Below, in pieces: positions 1 to 8,833 of a stretch of 64,000 nt of DNA (its first letter is position 1; each line of letters starts with the position of its first letter). The translations under genes were made by a program, and so were the position numbers. Where the stretch lies: the NCBI RefSeq assembly GCF_004168585.1, contig NZ_PGVH01000056.1:500576-564575 (forward strand), read 5' to 3'. Under the pieces are notes generated by a model. It worked only from the letters and a program-made list of their open reading frames with translations. It was not told where the DNA came from and did no database searches. This DNA comes from Shewanella sp. OPT22. GTDB taxonomy: Bacteria; Pseudomonadota; Gammaproteobacteria; Enterobacterales; Shewanellaceae.

Positions 1-495
1 TCTGGACTCATCGGCTTTTACTCGTGCAACAATATCGTTTTCAGCGAGCAGAATTTTACGGCTATCAATGGCTTTTGAGGCTACATCATTTTGTTTTAGA
101 TAAGCGGCTAATAACCTTGAAGACCAAACCTCACCAAACGCAACTAATTGATTTTTATCGTACTCGGTTAACTTGTCTTGTGACAGTAAACTCGACAACT
201 CCATACCGTCGGTCGACAAGCGCTCTCGAAATAATTGCGCATTACTGTTATCCAATAAATCTTCAGCTAAATGTTGTTGATATTCAATCAGCTCTTGTAA
301 TGATTGCTGCCATAAACGACGGCTGTGCTGAAATTCTAATAGTTGATAAAGCTTATTGGTTGATTTACCCGCTGCAGATACAACCACCATATCATTGGCA
401 TTTCCTTGTGTGAGCAAAATATGCGCAACACGTCGGTAACCGTCAGCATCCGCTAAACTTGAACCGCCAAATTTATGTAAGTGACTAATCGTCAT
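1..495 (-). CDS. metL: Bifunctional aspartokinase/homoserine dehydrogenase II, N-terminal part
   Basis: The gene runs off the left edge; only the first 165 codons are present. The start ATG (493-495) shares one base with the TAA of metB (TAATG), so the two are translationally coupled as metBL. The N-terminus contains the aspartokinase signature HKFGGSSLA at residues 7-15, followed by VVVSAAG at about residues 37-43 and FGEVWSSRLLAAYL near residue 130, as in Escherichia coli MetL. The full protein would phosphorylate aspartate and reduce aspartate semialdehyde to homoserine for methionine synthesis. The dehydrogenase domain is outside the window, so a monofunctional kinase cannot be strictly excluded, but the metB linkage supports MetL. 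Confidence 0.93.
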   Translation of the reverse strand, partial: MTISHLHKFGGSSLADADGYRRVAHILLTQGNANDMVVVSAAGKSTNKLYQLLEFQHSRRLWQQSLQELIEYQQHLAEDLLDNSNAQLFRERLSTDGMELSSLLSQDKLTEYDKNQLVAFGEVWSSRLLAAYLKQNDVASKAIDSRKILLAENDIVARVKADESR

Positions 496-1658
496 TAATC
501 CTTGTCTCCGAGTAAAACTGTATCTAAAGCTTGTTTTAAATCAGTAGCTAAATCATCACCATCTTCGACGCCAATCGATAAACGGATCAGAGTCGGCTTA
601 ATGCCCGCTTTTACCTGTGCATCATTATCCATAGAGCGATGCGTCATTAATGCAGGAACACAAACTAGGCTCTCTACACCGCCTAAGCTCTCAGCGAGCG
701 AAAACAATTGTAAACGATGTACGAATTGAATTAGAGTATTATGATCGCCTTTTAATTCAAAACTTACCATGCCACCAAAACCACTCTGCTGTCTTTTGGC
801 GATTTCATGACCATTGTGATTTTCAAGCCCAGGATAATAGAGTTGTGAAACGGCATGATGCTCACTCAGTATGTTAACAACTTTCTTTGCATTTTGTTCA
901 TGCTGTTTTATACGAAGCGGTAACGTTCTCACGCCCCTTAATGTTTGGTACGCATCAAAAGCACCACCAGTAAGCCCTAATGTATTTCCCCACCAGCAAA
1001 GGGTTTCACTAAGATCATCCGTCTTGGCAATCACGGCTCCACCAACAACATCACTGTGACCATTAATATATTTGGTGGTGGAGTGAACAATGATGTCAGC
1101 TCCTAAAGGTAACGGCTTCTGTAGAAGAGGTGACAGAAACGTATTATCAACCACAAGTAATGTATGACTGCCTTCTAGCTTATTCGCAATCTTCTGAATA
1201 TCAACGATTCGAAGTAATGGGTTACTCGGTGTTTCAAGCCACACCATCTTGGGCTCTTTCGCTATAGCAGACTGTATTTGTTCCTCTTGAGTCTGGTCAA
1301 TAATTTCGAGCTTAAAACAGCCTTTATCAGCAAATGCTTTGAATAATCGTAAGCTCCCACCATAGCTATCATGAGGAACAATCAGTAAGTCGTGCGGTTT
1401 GAGTAATTGCAGCACCAAAGTGATGGCAGACATTCCGGTATTGGTGATGATGGCACCCGCCCCTTTTTCAAGCTTGGCGAGGGTATCTGCAAGTAACGCT
1501 CTGGTTGGATTACCACTTCGGCTGTAATCAAACTCCCTTGGAGATAATGCATCATCAAAACAATAGTTCGTCGATAGGTGCATTGGTGGAACAACAGAGC
1601 CATACTGAATGTCTGTTTCTAAGCCGTTTCTGACTGCAATTGTCGTTGTTGATTTCAC
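495..1658 (-). CDS. metB: Cystathionine gamma-synthase
   Basis: A 387-aa PLP enzyme of the Cys/Met metabolism family. It joins cysteine to an activated homoserine to give cystathionine in the cytoplasm. The PLP-lysine motif is visible as VHSTTKYINGHSDVVGG, and the C-terminal SLGGVESLVCVPALMTH and LIRLSIGVED blocks are typical of MetB. Length matches the family (about 386 aa). It is the first gene of metBL and is divergent from metJ across a 195-bp region with MetJ operator copies, so repression by MetJ plus S-adenosylmethionine is likely. MetB, MetC and MetY-type members resemble each other; the coupling to metL and divergence from metJ decide for MetB. Confidence 0.95.
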   Translation of the reverse strand: MKSTTTIAVRNGLETDIQYGSVVPPMHLSTNYCFDDALSPREFDYSRSGNPTRALLADTLAKLEKGAGAIITNTGMSAITLVLQLLKPHDLLIVPHDSYGGSLRLFKAFADKGCFKLEIIDQTQEEQIQSAIAKEPKMVWLETPSNPLLRIVDIQKIANKLEGSHTLLVVDNTFLSPLLQKPLPLGADIIVHSTTKYINGHSDVVGGAVIAKTDDLSETLCWWGNTLGLTGGAFDAYQTLRGVRTLPLRIKQHEQNAKKVVNILSEHHAVSQLYYPGLENHNGHEIAKRQQSGFGGMVSFELKGDHNTLIQFVHRLQLFSLAESLGGVESLVCVPALMTHRSMDNDAQVKAGIKPTLIRLSIGVEDGDDLATDLKQALDTVLLGDKD

Positions 1659-1676
1659 CTATCGCCTCAAAAATAA

Positions 1677-1700
1677 GGATGTCTAGACGTCTAGGTTAGT
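1677..1700. promoter_or_regulatory. MetJ operator (met boxes) before metB
   Basis: A perfect met box AGACGTCT lies at 1685-1692. It is flanked by an adjoining 8-mer GGATGTCT (1677-1684, six of eight matches) and the poorer AGGTTAGT (1693-1700). MetJ binds such tandem 8-bp boxes cooperatively. The array begins 19 bp upstream of the metB start, suited to blocking metBL transcription. Confidence 0.88.
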
Positions 1701-1737
1701 TTTTATTCGACCACTGGTCAAGAAATATTAGCAGTAT

Positions 1738-1745
1738 AGACATCT
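1738..1745. promoter_or_regulatory. Additional MetJ-like box
   Basis: AGACATCT matches the met box AGACGTCT at seven of eight positions. It lies 45 bp from the perfect box in the metJ-metB divergent region. It could extend the operator toward the metJ promoter, allowing autoregulation. The neighbouring 8-mers are poor matches, so the site is weaker than the metB-proximal one. Confidence 0.55.
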
Positions 1746-1781
1746 AAAAGTTTGTCTTAACCATACAATTAGTGCAATAAT

Positions 1782-1810
1782 TTGACTGTGAGTTTTTAGG
1801 CTTTAAAATT
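1782..1810 (+). promoter_or_regulatory. Candidate sigma-70 promoter of metJ
   Basis: TTGACT (1782-1787) and AAAATT (1805-1810) are separated by 17 bp and lie 44 bp before the metJ start. The -35 hexamer is good and the -10 weak. Nothing else in the divergent region fits better for the metJ direction. Confidence 0.4.
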
Positions 1811-1853
1811 TGCCAACCTCGAATTATTTATTAGCATCAATACAGGTGAGTCA

Positions 1854-2168
1854 ATGACTAAATGGAATGGAGAATATATCAGCCCTTACGCTGAGCATGG
1901 AAAAAAGAGTGAGCAAGTAAAAAAAGTCACTGTCTCAATTCCATTAAAAGTATTGAAAGTACTTACTGATGAGCGAACGCGTCGACAAGTAAATAACTTA
2001 CGCCATGCAACCAACAGCGAATTACTTTGTGAAGCGTTTTTGCATGCCTACACAGGGCAACCCCTCCCAAACGATAACGACCTATCAAAAACTCAACCTG
2101 ATAGCATTCCTTCTGAGGCTAAAAAACTCATGGAAGCAATGGGGATAGAATGGGAAGAGATGGAATAA
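1854..2168 (+). CDS. metJ: Methionine regulon repressor MetJ
   Basis: A 104-aa ribbon-helix-helix repressor, almost collinear with Escherichia coli MetJ ([19 protein letters not shown] at residues 6-24; [23 protein letters not shown] at 40-62). The DNA-contacting strand is KKVTVSIP (residues 23-30). With S-adenosylmethionine as corepressor it binds AGACGTCT boxes. The start has a good ribosome binding site (AGGTGA, 6 bp spacing). Candidate targets in this window are the adjacent metBL operator and the metK upstream region near 20.56 kb. The C-terminal tail after residue 75 diverges, as is normal between genera. Confidence 0.98.
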   Translation: MTKWNGEYISPYAEHGKKSEQVKKVTVSIPLKVLKVLTDERTRRQVNNLRHATNSELLCEAFLHAYTGQPLPNDNDLSKTQPDSIPSEAKKLMEAMGIEWEEME

Positions 2169-2201
2169 CTGTCTCTTTAAAATTGACCAGCGTTCACTAC
2201 G

Positions 2202-2687
2202 ATGAGCCAATGGCAGCAACTCGCACAAGATAAAGTTGCATATTGTTACCAAATTGCCGAGCAACAACTTAAACGATCTTTCCCTCGCCCAGAAATATCG
2301 TTTAAATTGCGTGGTAAAAGCGCTGGTATGGCTCATCTTCAACTGAATAAAATTCGCTTGAATGCCAATATGCTCGAAAGCAACCAGCAAGACTTTATTG
2401 ATGAAGTTGTACCGCATGAAATTTGCCACTTACTTTGCCATCAAGTTTTTGGGCGAGTAAAGCCACATGGCATCGAGTGGCGCTCAATGATGCAAACGCT
2501 GTTTAACCTCACCCCTAAGACAACTCATAACTTTGAAGTGCATGCTAAACCACAAGCAAAAATACCTTACCAATGTGGTTGCGGTATCGTCGAGTTAGGC
2601 ATTCGACGCCATAATAAAGTGATTCGGAATCAAGCCCAATATAGATGTCGAGTTTGTTGTAAAACTTTAAAATTGCTAAACCTCTGA
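2202..2687 (+). CDS. sprT: SprT family zinc metalloprotease-like protein
   Basis: A 161-aa SprT-family protein. The zinc-binding motif HEICH is at residues 72-76, preceded by the hydrophobic strand IDEVV, and WRSMM follows near 93-97. The C-terminus has a zinc-ribbon-like set of cysteines (CGC at 125-127, CRVCC at 149-153). The family is related to the eukaryotic Spartan protease; the role of bacterial SprT is poorly defined. The gene starts 33 bp after metJ on the same strand and is followed by endA. The ribosome binding site is weak, but no alternative start preserves the N-terminal helix. Confidence 0.9.
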   Translation: MSQWQQLAQDKVAYCYQIAEQQLKRSFPRPEISFKLRGKSAGMAHLQLNKIRLNANMLESNQQDFIDEVVPHEICHLLCHQVFGRVKPHGIEWRSMMQTLFNLTPKTTHNFEVHAKPQAKIPYQCGCGIVELGIRRHNKVIRNQAQYRCRVCCKTLKLLNL

Positions 2688-2737
2688 TAAGAGCATAAAA
2701 TTTAACCACCTTAATGTCGTTTTCGGTAGCCGTTATG

Positions 2738-3502
2738 CCGTCTAATAAGTTTATTGCAGCTTTTGCTGTATGTGCTGTTGTAGCACTCAGCTTTACCAAT
2801 CAAAGTTATGCCACTGATCGTCCAACATCATTTTCTCAAGCAAAAACACGCTTAACCAAGTTATACCCCAGCCAATTAGAACCAAAAACATTTTATTGCG
2901 GTTGTGAATTTAACGCTGACTCAAAAAAATGGGATCCAGACCTAGATTCGTGTGGTTATAAAGTGAGAAAACAACCAACTCGAGCCAACCGAATTGAATG
3001 GGAGCACATCGTTGCTGCTTGGGATTTCGGACACCAACTTGGCTGCTGGAAAACAGTAGGAAGCACTTCAGCACGAGCAAACTGCACTAAAACCAGCGAT
3101 GACTTCAATATGATGGCTTCTGACATGCACAATCTCGTGCCTGCTATTGGAGAAGTAAATGGAGACAGAAGCAATTACTCCTTTTCACAATGGACTTCTG
3201 AAAAGCCCTCTACCCCTCAGTATGGCCAATGCAATATGATTGTCGACTTTGCAAACAGTCGCGTGCAACCGCCTGAAAACAGCAGAGGTGCCATCGCAAG
3301 AACTTACTTATACATGAGCGAAACATACCCTCGGTATCGACTTTCAAGTAAACAATTAAACTTGTTCAATGCATGGAATAAAATGTATCCTGTTAATCAA
3401 TCAGAATGCATACGAGATAACGTCGTTGCAAGCATTCAAGGAAACCATAATCACTATGTTTCTGACTCCAATGTTTGCAGTGCCAATAATTTTAGTAAAT
3501 GA
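2738..3502 (+). CDS. endA: Periplasmic/extracellular endonuclease I
   Basis: A nonspecific nuclease of the EndA/Vvn/Dns family. A Sec signal peptide ends at about SYA-TD. The body contains the family core [14 protein letters not shown] with the metal-site histidine, [16 protein letters not shown], and several cysteines that would form disulfides. The open frame begins at 2714, but starting at the ATG at 2738 gives a more typical 26-residue signal peptide; neither start has a strong ribosome binding site. The stop overlaps the rsmE start (ATGA), indicating coupling. The protein probably degrades DNA in periplasm or medium and can lower transformation efficiency. The order endA-rsmE-gshB recurs in Shewanella-like and Vibrio-like genomes. 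Confidence 0.93.
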   Translation, partial: PSNKFIAAFAVCAVVALSFTNQSYATDRPTSFSQAKTRLTKLYPSQLEPKTFYCGCEFNADSKKWDPDLDSCGYKVRKQPTRANRIEWEHIVAAWDFGHQLGCWKTVGSTSARANCTKTSDDFNMMASDMHNLVPAIGEVNGDRSNYSFSQWTSEKPSTPQYGQCNMIVDFANSRVQPPENSRGAIARTYLYMSETYPRYRLSSKQLNLFNAWNKMYPVNQSECIRDNVVASIQGNHNHYVSDSNVCSANNFSK

Positions 3503-4227
3503 GAATACCAAGAGTTTATCAGGCCGGCAGCTTAGCTGTTGGTCAAAGTACTTTATTAGATGATGATCCTGCAGCCCATATCGGGCGAGTTTTACGAATG
3601 CAAACGGGAGATAAAGTCTCCCTCTTTAATGGTGATGGTTACGACTATTTAGCCGAGATCATTGAAGCTTCGAAAAAGAACGTTTCTGTACGTGTCATAG
3701 AAGCAACGGAAAACCCAACTGAATCTCCATTACAGCTGCACCTAGGGCAAGTGATTTCTCGCGGTGACCGCATGGACTTCACATTGCAAAAATCTGTAGA
3801 ACTAGGTGTTACAACGATCACTCCCCTGTTTTCAGAGCGATGCGGTGTAAAACTTACGGGCGATCGCTTAGCGAAAAAACAGCAACAATGGCAAAAAATA
3901 GTGCTGAGTGCCTGCGAACAGTCAGGCCGAAGTGTTGTACCTGAGGTTCGCCCTGCCATCTCACTTGAAGCTTGGTGTGCCGAACAATCAGACGCATTAA
4001 AGTTGAACCTTCACCCTAGAGCTAACCACGGTATCAATGGTCTATCACTTGATAACAATAAAGTGCGTCTTCTTATTGGTCCTGAGGGTGGTTTATCCAA
4101 AGAAGAAATTGATATGACTGAACAGTATCAATTTACCGATATTTTACTTGGCCCTCGTGTTTTACGAACGGAAACAGCCGCATTAACGGTCATAAGTGCA
4201 TTACAACTCAAATTTGGCGATCTGTAA
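3499..4227 (+). CDS. rsmE: 16S rRNA (uracil(1498)-N3)-methyltransferase
   Basis: A 242-aa SPOUT-class methyltransferase that modifies U1498 of 16S rRNA. An N-terminal PUA-like region (residues 1-70, with HIGRVLRM) precedes the knot domain. The SAM-binding knot is visible as [14 protein letters not shown] (about 192-205) and the C-terminal [20 protein letters not shown]. The start overlaps the endA stop by 4 bp, and gshB follows after 20 bp, so a three-gene unit is likely. Confidence 0.96.
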   Translation: MRIPRVYQAGSLAVGQSTLLDDDPAAHIGRVLRMQTGDKVSLFNGDGYDYLAEIIEASKKNVSVRVIEATENPTESPLQLHLGQVISRGDRMDFTLQKSVELGVTTITPLFSERCGVKLTGDRLAKKQQQWQKIVLSACEQSGRSVVPEVRPAISLEAWCAEQSDALKLNLHPRANHGINGLSLDNNKVRLLIGPEGGLSKEEIDMTEQYQFTDILLGPRVLRTETAALTVISALQLKFGDL

Positions 4228-4247
4228 GATCTAAAGGAACTATAACA

Positions 4248-5198
4248 ATGATTAAACTTGGCATCGTGATGGATCCCATTCAGGATATCAACATAAAGAA
4301 AGATTCGAGTTTTGCTATGTTAATGGTGGCACAAAAGCGAGGTTACGAGCTTTTTTACATGGAGATGCAAGACCTTGCACTCGTCGATGGTACTGCTGTA
4401 GCGAACATGAAGCCGTTAACCGTAACCGATAACGCTGAATCATGGTTTGAACTCGGAGATACGCAAAATAATGCGTTAGCAGATTTAGATGTCATTCTAA
4501 TGCGTAAAGACCCACCTTTCGATACCGAATACATCTATGCCACTTACATGTTAGAGCGTGCAGAAGATAAAGGAACTTTGATCGTTAACAAACCACAAAG
4601 TTTGCGTGACGCCAACGAAAAGCTATTTACAGCATGGTTTCCGGAGCATACACCAACAACACTTGTGACTCGAGACAGTCAACGTATACGTGATTTTTAC
4701 GCTGAACATCAAGACATCATTTTAAAGCCATTAGATGGTATGGGTGGCAGTTCAATTTTTCGAGTAAAACCAAACGATCCTAATTTAGGTGTCATCATTG
4801 AGACGTTAACGAACCATGGGCAAACTTATGCCATGGTTCAAGCATTTATTCCAGAAATTACGGAAGGTGACAAGCGCATTTTAATCATAGATGGCGAACC
4901 CGTTCCTTACGCATTGGCTCGTATCCCACAAAATGGTGAAACTCGCGGCAATCTAGCCGCAGGTGGTCGAGCTCAACCACAACCATTGTCAGAAAGTGAC
5001 TGGAATATTGCACGCTCGCTTGGTCCTGAGTTAAAAAGGCGCGGACTCATTTTTGTCGGTATTGATGTTATCGGTAATAAGCTAACTGAAATTAATGTTA
5101 CCAGCCCGACATGCATAAAAGAAATTGAAGCCGCTTATGACGTAAGCATTACAGGCATGTTATTCGACTCAGTAGAAACTCGGCTTAAAGAGAGATAA
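4248..5198 (+). CDS. gshB: Glutathione synthetase
   Basis: A 316-aa ATP-grasp enzyme that adds glycine to gamma-glutamylcysteine in the cytosol. Family blocks visible are MDPIQDINIKKDSSFAML at the N-terminus, MRKDPPFDTEYIYAT, the ATP-binding LKPLDGMGGSSIFR, and the C-terminal GIDVIGNKLTEINVTSPT. Length equals the family norm (about 315 aa). The ribosome binding site AAGGA precedes the ATG by about 10 bp. The alkaline phosphatase gene starts 2 bp after its stop, which suggests co-transcription. Confidence 0.98.
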   Translation: MIKLGIVMDPIQDINIKKDSSFAMLMVAQKRGYELFYMEMQDLALVDGTAVANMKPLTVTDNAESWFELGDTQNNALADLDVILMRKDPPFDTEYIYATYMLERAEDKGTLIVNKPQSLRDANEKLFTAWFPEHTPTTLVTRDSQRIRDFYAEHQDIILKPLDGMGGSSIFRVKPNDPNLGVIIETLTNHGQTYAMVQAFIPEITEGDKRILIIDGEPVPYALARIPQNGETRGNLAAGGRAQPQPLSESDWNIARSLGPELKRRGLIFVGIDVIGNKLTEINVTSPTCIKEIEAAYDVSITGMLFDSVETRLKER

Positions 5199-5200
5199 AA

Positions 5201-6493
5201 ATGCTTAATCAAACCATTAAGGGACTTATGGCGATAGCATTGCTAGCGCCATTGAGTGTACTAGCCGCTAACGAAACACCGACAGAAACACCGAAGACAC
5301 CAAAAAATATCATTTATATTATTGGTGATGGTATGGGCCCAGCCTATACCACGGCTTATCGTTACTACAAAGACAACCCGAATACTGAAGAAGTAGAAAC
5401 CACCGTATTTGATCGCTTACTGGTAGGTATGGCTCGCACGGCTCCGGCTAGAATGAGTGGTTATGTTACGGATTCTGCTGCTGCTGCAACTGCACTTTCT
5501 ACTGGGGTAAAAACCTATAATGGCGCCATTGGTATGGATACCGATAAACGCCCAATGGAAACGCTGTTAGAGAAAGCGAAGAAAGATGGTAAAGCCATTG
5601 GTATTACGGTGACATCGCAGGTAAACCATGCGACACCGGCAAGCTTCTTAAGCCACAATGAAAGCCGTAAAAACTATGAGCAAATCGCTGAAGATTACTT
5701 AGACTCTGGCGCTGATGTGATCATGGGTGGCGGACAGCGTTACTTTGATAAAAACTTATTAGCTCAATTTAAAAAGAAAGGTTACCAAGTTTTAGAAAAC
5801 TTCGACAAACTCAATGATGTACACAGTGGTAAGGTGCTTGGTTTATTCGCTGACGTTCAACTTCCTTGGGTAATTGATAACCCTAATGGTCATCAGCTAA
5901 GCAAAATGACCCAAAAGTCATTAGAGTTACTATCACAACATAACGATGGCTTCGTTTTACTTATTGAAGGCAGCATTATCGATTGGGCAGGACATGCCAA
6001 TGATATCGCTACCACAATGGGTGAAATGGATGAATTCGCTCGTACTCTAGAAGTGGTTGAAACCTACATTCGCAAGCATCCAGATACCTTGATGGTTGCT
6101 ACGGCAGATCATGATACTGGCGGTCTAACTGTAGGAGCCAACAATAAAAAATCTTGGAACCCTGGTGTACTTCATAAGATCAAAGCCAGCCCAATGACTA
6201 TTGCTAAACAATTAATCTCTCAAAAGCAATGGAAAACAGGCTTTGCGAAGCTCATCGGCTTTGAACCTAAAGACAATGAATGGAAAGCATTAACTAAAGC
6301 CCATTCTCAAGATGAACAACACTTCGCAATGGCCATCATTGATCTTGTTAATAAACGCAGTAACACTGGCTGGACAACAGATGATCATACTGCTGTTGAT
6401 GTTCAAGTGTTTGCAAAAGGCCCTGCTTCACAATTGTTTGTAGGTTCACAAGAAAATACTGAAATCGCTGACACACTTTCGTCTCTACTATAA
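5201..6493 (+). CDS. phoA: PhoA-type alkaline phosphatase
   Basis: A 430-aa secreted alkaline phosphatase that hydrolyses phosphomonoesters in the periplasm. A Sec signal peptide covers residues 1-22 (cleavage near VLA-AN). The catalytic serine is S92 in YVTDSAAAATALS. Metal ligands appear in IIGDGMG (residue 43), LLIEGSIIDWAGH, ATADHDTGGL and DDHTAVDVQVFA. It is somewhat shorter than Escherichia coli PhoA. It begins 2 bp after gshB, an unusual partner for a phosphate-scavenging enzyme. I saw no convincing Pho box directly upstream, so its control may differ from classic PhoB regulation. Confidence 0.93.
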   Translation: MLNQTIKGLMAIALLAPLSVLAANETPTETPKTPKNIIYIIGDGMGPAYTTAYRYYKDNPNTEEVETTVFDRLLVGMARTAPARMSGYVTDSAAAATALSTGVKTYNGAIGMDTDKRPMETLLEKAKKDGKAIGITVTSQVNHATPASFLSHNESRKNYEQIAEDYLDSGADVIMGGGQRYFDKNLLAQFKKKGYQVLENFDKLNDVHSGKVLGLFADVQLPWVIDNPNGHQLSKMTQKSLELLSQHNDGFVLLIEGSIIDWAGHANDIATTMGEMDEFARTLEVVETYIRKHPDTLMVATADHDTGGLTVGANNKKSWNPGVLHKIKASPMTIAKQLISQKQWKTGFAKLIGFEPKDNEWKALTKAHSQDEQHFAMAIIDLVNKRSNTGWTTDDHTAVDVQVFAKGPASQLFVGSQENTEIADTLSSLL

Positions 6494-6498
6494 ACGTT

Positions 6499-6530
6499 AT
6501 ATCACCACTCTATTACGTGAGTGGTGATAT
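6499..6530. terminator. Hairpin after the phosphatase gene
   Basis: A perfect 12-bp inverted repeat (arms ATATCACCACTC and GAGTGGTGATAT, 8-base loop) begins 6 bp after the phosphatase stop and lies 18 bp from the convergent gene's stop. The T-run is short on both sides, so termination may be bidirectional but imperfect. Confidence 0.7.
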
Positions 6531-6547
6531 TCTTCAACCGATACACA

Positions 6548-7912
6548 TTAAGGTATTTCAGCCTCTGTAACACTGATGATTTCTTCCCGATTAAGAGTCA
6601 CTTTGAATCTACGGTATACCTTTTGAGAACGGTGATGTTTTTCGGCCATAATTAGATTAACTTGGTATCTTCTCTCAACTGGCTTTACGTCTATTTCACC
6701 ATTTGATTGGCTATAAAGTTTGGCTTTACCTTTTTGAAGATATTGAATAAAGGGTAAAAAACTAAACTGAATTTGCTCTTTGATCTCTTGATAACCTTCA
6801 GGGAAATCTTTAGCGGTCACATGACTTTGTAAGCGGTAAAACAAGGTTTGAGACTCTATTCTATTCTGCACATGTCTCATGCTCAAAATAGTTTTAACGG
6901 GGTCAGGTATCTCATTATGTCTGAGATACTCTAACCAGATTTTTTCATTGACCATCACTTGTTTATTCGTTGTATCAATGAGCTTTCTACTCCACTTAGG
7001 CCGGCCTTTTTGCACGCTTCGCCACAAAACATCTTTAACATCATCTTTAAAGATTTCTCGCAAGCCATAAATCAGCGCCATCGAGATCACGAATGCAATG
7101 GTCAAATTACTGAATTCATCCTTAGCTTGTAACGCTAGCACGGTAATAAATAACATCACTAAAGCCATTGCCATACCAGTCGTTATTCGCTTTAACCCTG
7201 AGCCCAATACCTTCAACTCTTCTTTTAATTCCACACCTTGTTGTAGAACACGTCGAATGAGAATCATCTTGTTAGAGATTCGATTGGGGTTTTTAATGGT
7301 CTTTTTGGTGTTGTATTTAAGCTCTGCACGATACTCAGCTTCTTGAGCGCAAAATGCTAAAATTTTGCTTCTCTTTTTTAGTAACATGGCGGATTCATTG
7401 TGTTCGGAGATAACTTTTAAGAACAACTGCTCACAAAACCATGATAAGTAATTATCTGCTTGGGCAAAGTAACTATTTCGTCTTTCATCACCTGGCCTTA
7501 AAGTGCGAAACTGTGCAAGTAGATGTTTGGTAGAATCTAATAACTGTTTTTCTCCAGCTTCATCGCTCTCCGCTGCTAGTGCCTGATAAAAGTCTGTGAT
7601 GTCATTTTCAATTGCAGTAGTTATTTGATAAATAATCAAATTCAAATGCAGACGATAATCGCCGTTTATTCGTTTTTTAAGCTTTTCGAATTGCCCTTCT
7701 AAATTAACGATATGTTGCTCATCTGAGCTATAGAAACGTTTACTCCGAATAGACCGATAAAACACTTGCTCTTCGCTCAGTGTTTTTGGACCAATTCGCA
7801 TTTCTTTAGGTAGAAAAAAGAAGAGTTCGAGCTCTTTATGTTCTGATAATGACAATACTTGGTTGATTCCAAGATTAAGATTATCGAGCTTTATCAACTG
7901 CACTTGCTTCAC
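6548..7912 (-). CDS. Hypothetical membrane protein with a central two-helix segment
   Basis: I do not recognise a named family. The 454-aa protein starts with GTG and has a good ribosome binding site (AGAGG, 7 bp). A soluble helical N-terminal half (about residues 1-230) is rich in Lys, Glu and Arg. Two adjacent membrane helices (about 245-290, with MAMALVMLFITVLAL and LTIAFVISMALIYGL) follow, then a charged C-terminal half ending in beta-like strands (RYQVNLIMAEKHHRS, YRRFKVTLNREEIISV). Both large domains would face the same side, probably the cytoplasm. It is convergent with phoA and lies downstream of the DUF481 gene on the same strand, separated from it by a 24-bp palindrome. Confidence 0.8.
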   Translation of the reverse strand: MKQVQLIKLDNLNLGINQVLSLSEHKELELFFFLPKEMRIGPKTLSEEQVFYRSIRSKRFYSSDEQHIVNLEGQFEKLKKRINGDYRLHLNLIIYQITTAIENDITDFYQALAAESDEAGEKQLLDSTKHLLAQFRTLRPGDERRNSYFAQADNYLSWFCEQLFLKVISEHNESAMLLKKRSKILAFCAQEAEYRAELKYNTKKTIKNPNRISNKMILIRRVLQQGVELKEELKVLGSGLKRITTGMAMALVMLFITVLALQAKDEFSNLTIAFVISMALIYGLREIFKDDVKDVLWRSVQKGRPKWSRKLIDTTNKQVMVNEKIWLEYLRHNEIPDPVKTILSMRHVQNRIESQTLFYRLQSHVTAKDFPEGYQEIKEQIQFSFLPFIQYLQKGKAKLYSQSNGEIDVKPVERRYQVNLIMAEKHHRSQKVYRRFKVTLNREEIISVTEAEIP

Positions 7913-7937
7913 AAGCCAACCTCTTAAAACAGTAGGG

Positions 7938-7961
7938 AGGTGTGCTTATATAAGCACACCT
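7938..7961. other. Perfect 24-bp palindrome
   Basis: Two 12-base arms (AGGTGTGCTTAT and its exact complement) meet without a spacer, 26 bp upstream of the GTG of the 454-aa gene and 31 bp beyond the stop of the DUF481 gene. As RNA it would fold into a 10-bp stem with a four-base loop. Neither strand carries a following T-run, so it may be an operator or a mRNA-processing hairpin rather than an intrinsic terminator. Confidence 0.6.
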
Positions 7962-7991
7962 ATCGGCTTAAGTGTAGTTGATAAAGTTAGG

Positions 7992-8729
7992 CTAGAATGA
8001 GTAGAGAAGCGTCAGTGTCGTTTCTGTATCAGTGCTTTTAATGTTATCGAGCGGTTCACTGTTATAGCGTACCGTCACACCAAACTTCATCGCTAAAGAA
8101 TCAACGACTCTCGCAGTTATCGAGGTGTCTAACCTTGAGATGATTTGGTTTCCAAAATCTGATACCAGTTTAGAGTTAAACGTCGACGAGTCACTGATTC
8201 TCTTAGTGTATTCAATGACGGTATGAGCGACCAAGGTAGTATTCGAATTCTCATTACTTTCACCTCGCTGCTCTGGCGTTAGTTTTTGATAGATGTAACC
8301 AGGGCCGATTTCAGCCCTTAACATATCACCACCATCATCAAAAAACTTATGACCATAACCAGCTGCAGTGGCGACTTGATAATCAAAACCTCTAAACTCA
8401 TCAACTTCATAACTACCATTGGCAAATAAGTAATTACTCTCATCAAACTTATAGTTACCTTGAGCTCCTAATTGATAACGCTTAGCGGTAACCGCTTCAT
8501 CATCTTTTGTGTATAAACCTTCAATGATGTACTCATTTTCCCAGTCTTCTAACTCATGCTTTAAATCAGCTTTAGCTTTAAATGAAGAAGTTTGAGTATT
8601 ACCCGTTGTGAACGTTGCACCTGCTTCAACGTTACCGCCAAAGGTAGCATCTCCTTTAACCCAATTGTCATCAGCCATCGCAGCAGAAGACAATACACAT
8701 AAAAACGAACAGACAACTAAGCGCTTCAT
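7992..8729 (-). CDS. YdiY-like outer-membrane protein (DUF481)
   Basis: A 245-aa secreted beta-barrel-like protein of the DUF481/YdiY group. A Sec signal peptide (residues 1-19, cleavage near AMA-DD) is followed by alternating amphipathic strands such as GNVEAGATFTTGNTQTSSFKAKADLKHE and a C-terminal strand ending TETTLTLLYSF with terminal Phe, a feature recognised by the BAM machinery. The ribosome binding site AAGGT is about 12 bp from the ATG. Family members are described as salt- or acid-induced; the function is unknown. It stands alone between the palindrome and the channel gene. Confidence 0.88.
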   Translation of the reverse strand: MKRLVVCSFLCVLSSAAMADDNWVKGDATFGGNVEAGATFTTGNTQTSSFKAKADLKHELEDWENEYIIEGLYTKDDEAVTAKRYQLGAQGNYKFDESNYLFANGSYEVDEFRGFDYQVATAAGYGHKFFDDGGDMLRAEIGPGYIYQKLTPEQRGESNENSNTTLVAHTVIEYTKRISDSSTFNSKLVSDFGNQIISRLDTSITARVVDSLAMKFGVTVRYNSEPLDNIKSTDTETTLTLLYSF

Positions 8730-8833
8730 ATTATTAGATTACCTTGATTGTTAAAAATACTGCACAGCTTAAATTTTACACTCAACTTGTCAATACTAAC
8801 TTTCAACTGCTGTACCGTATCTGAAGAAATTCA

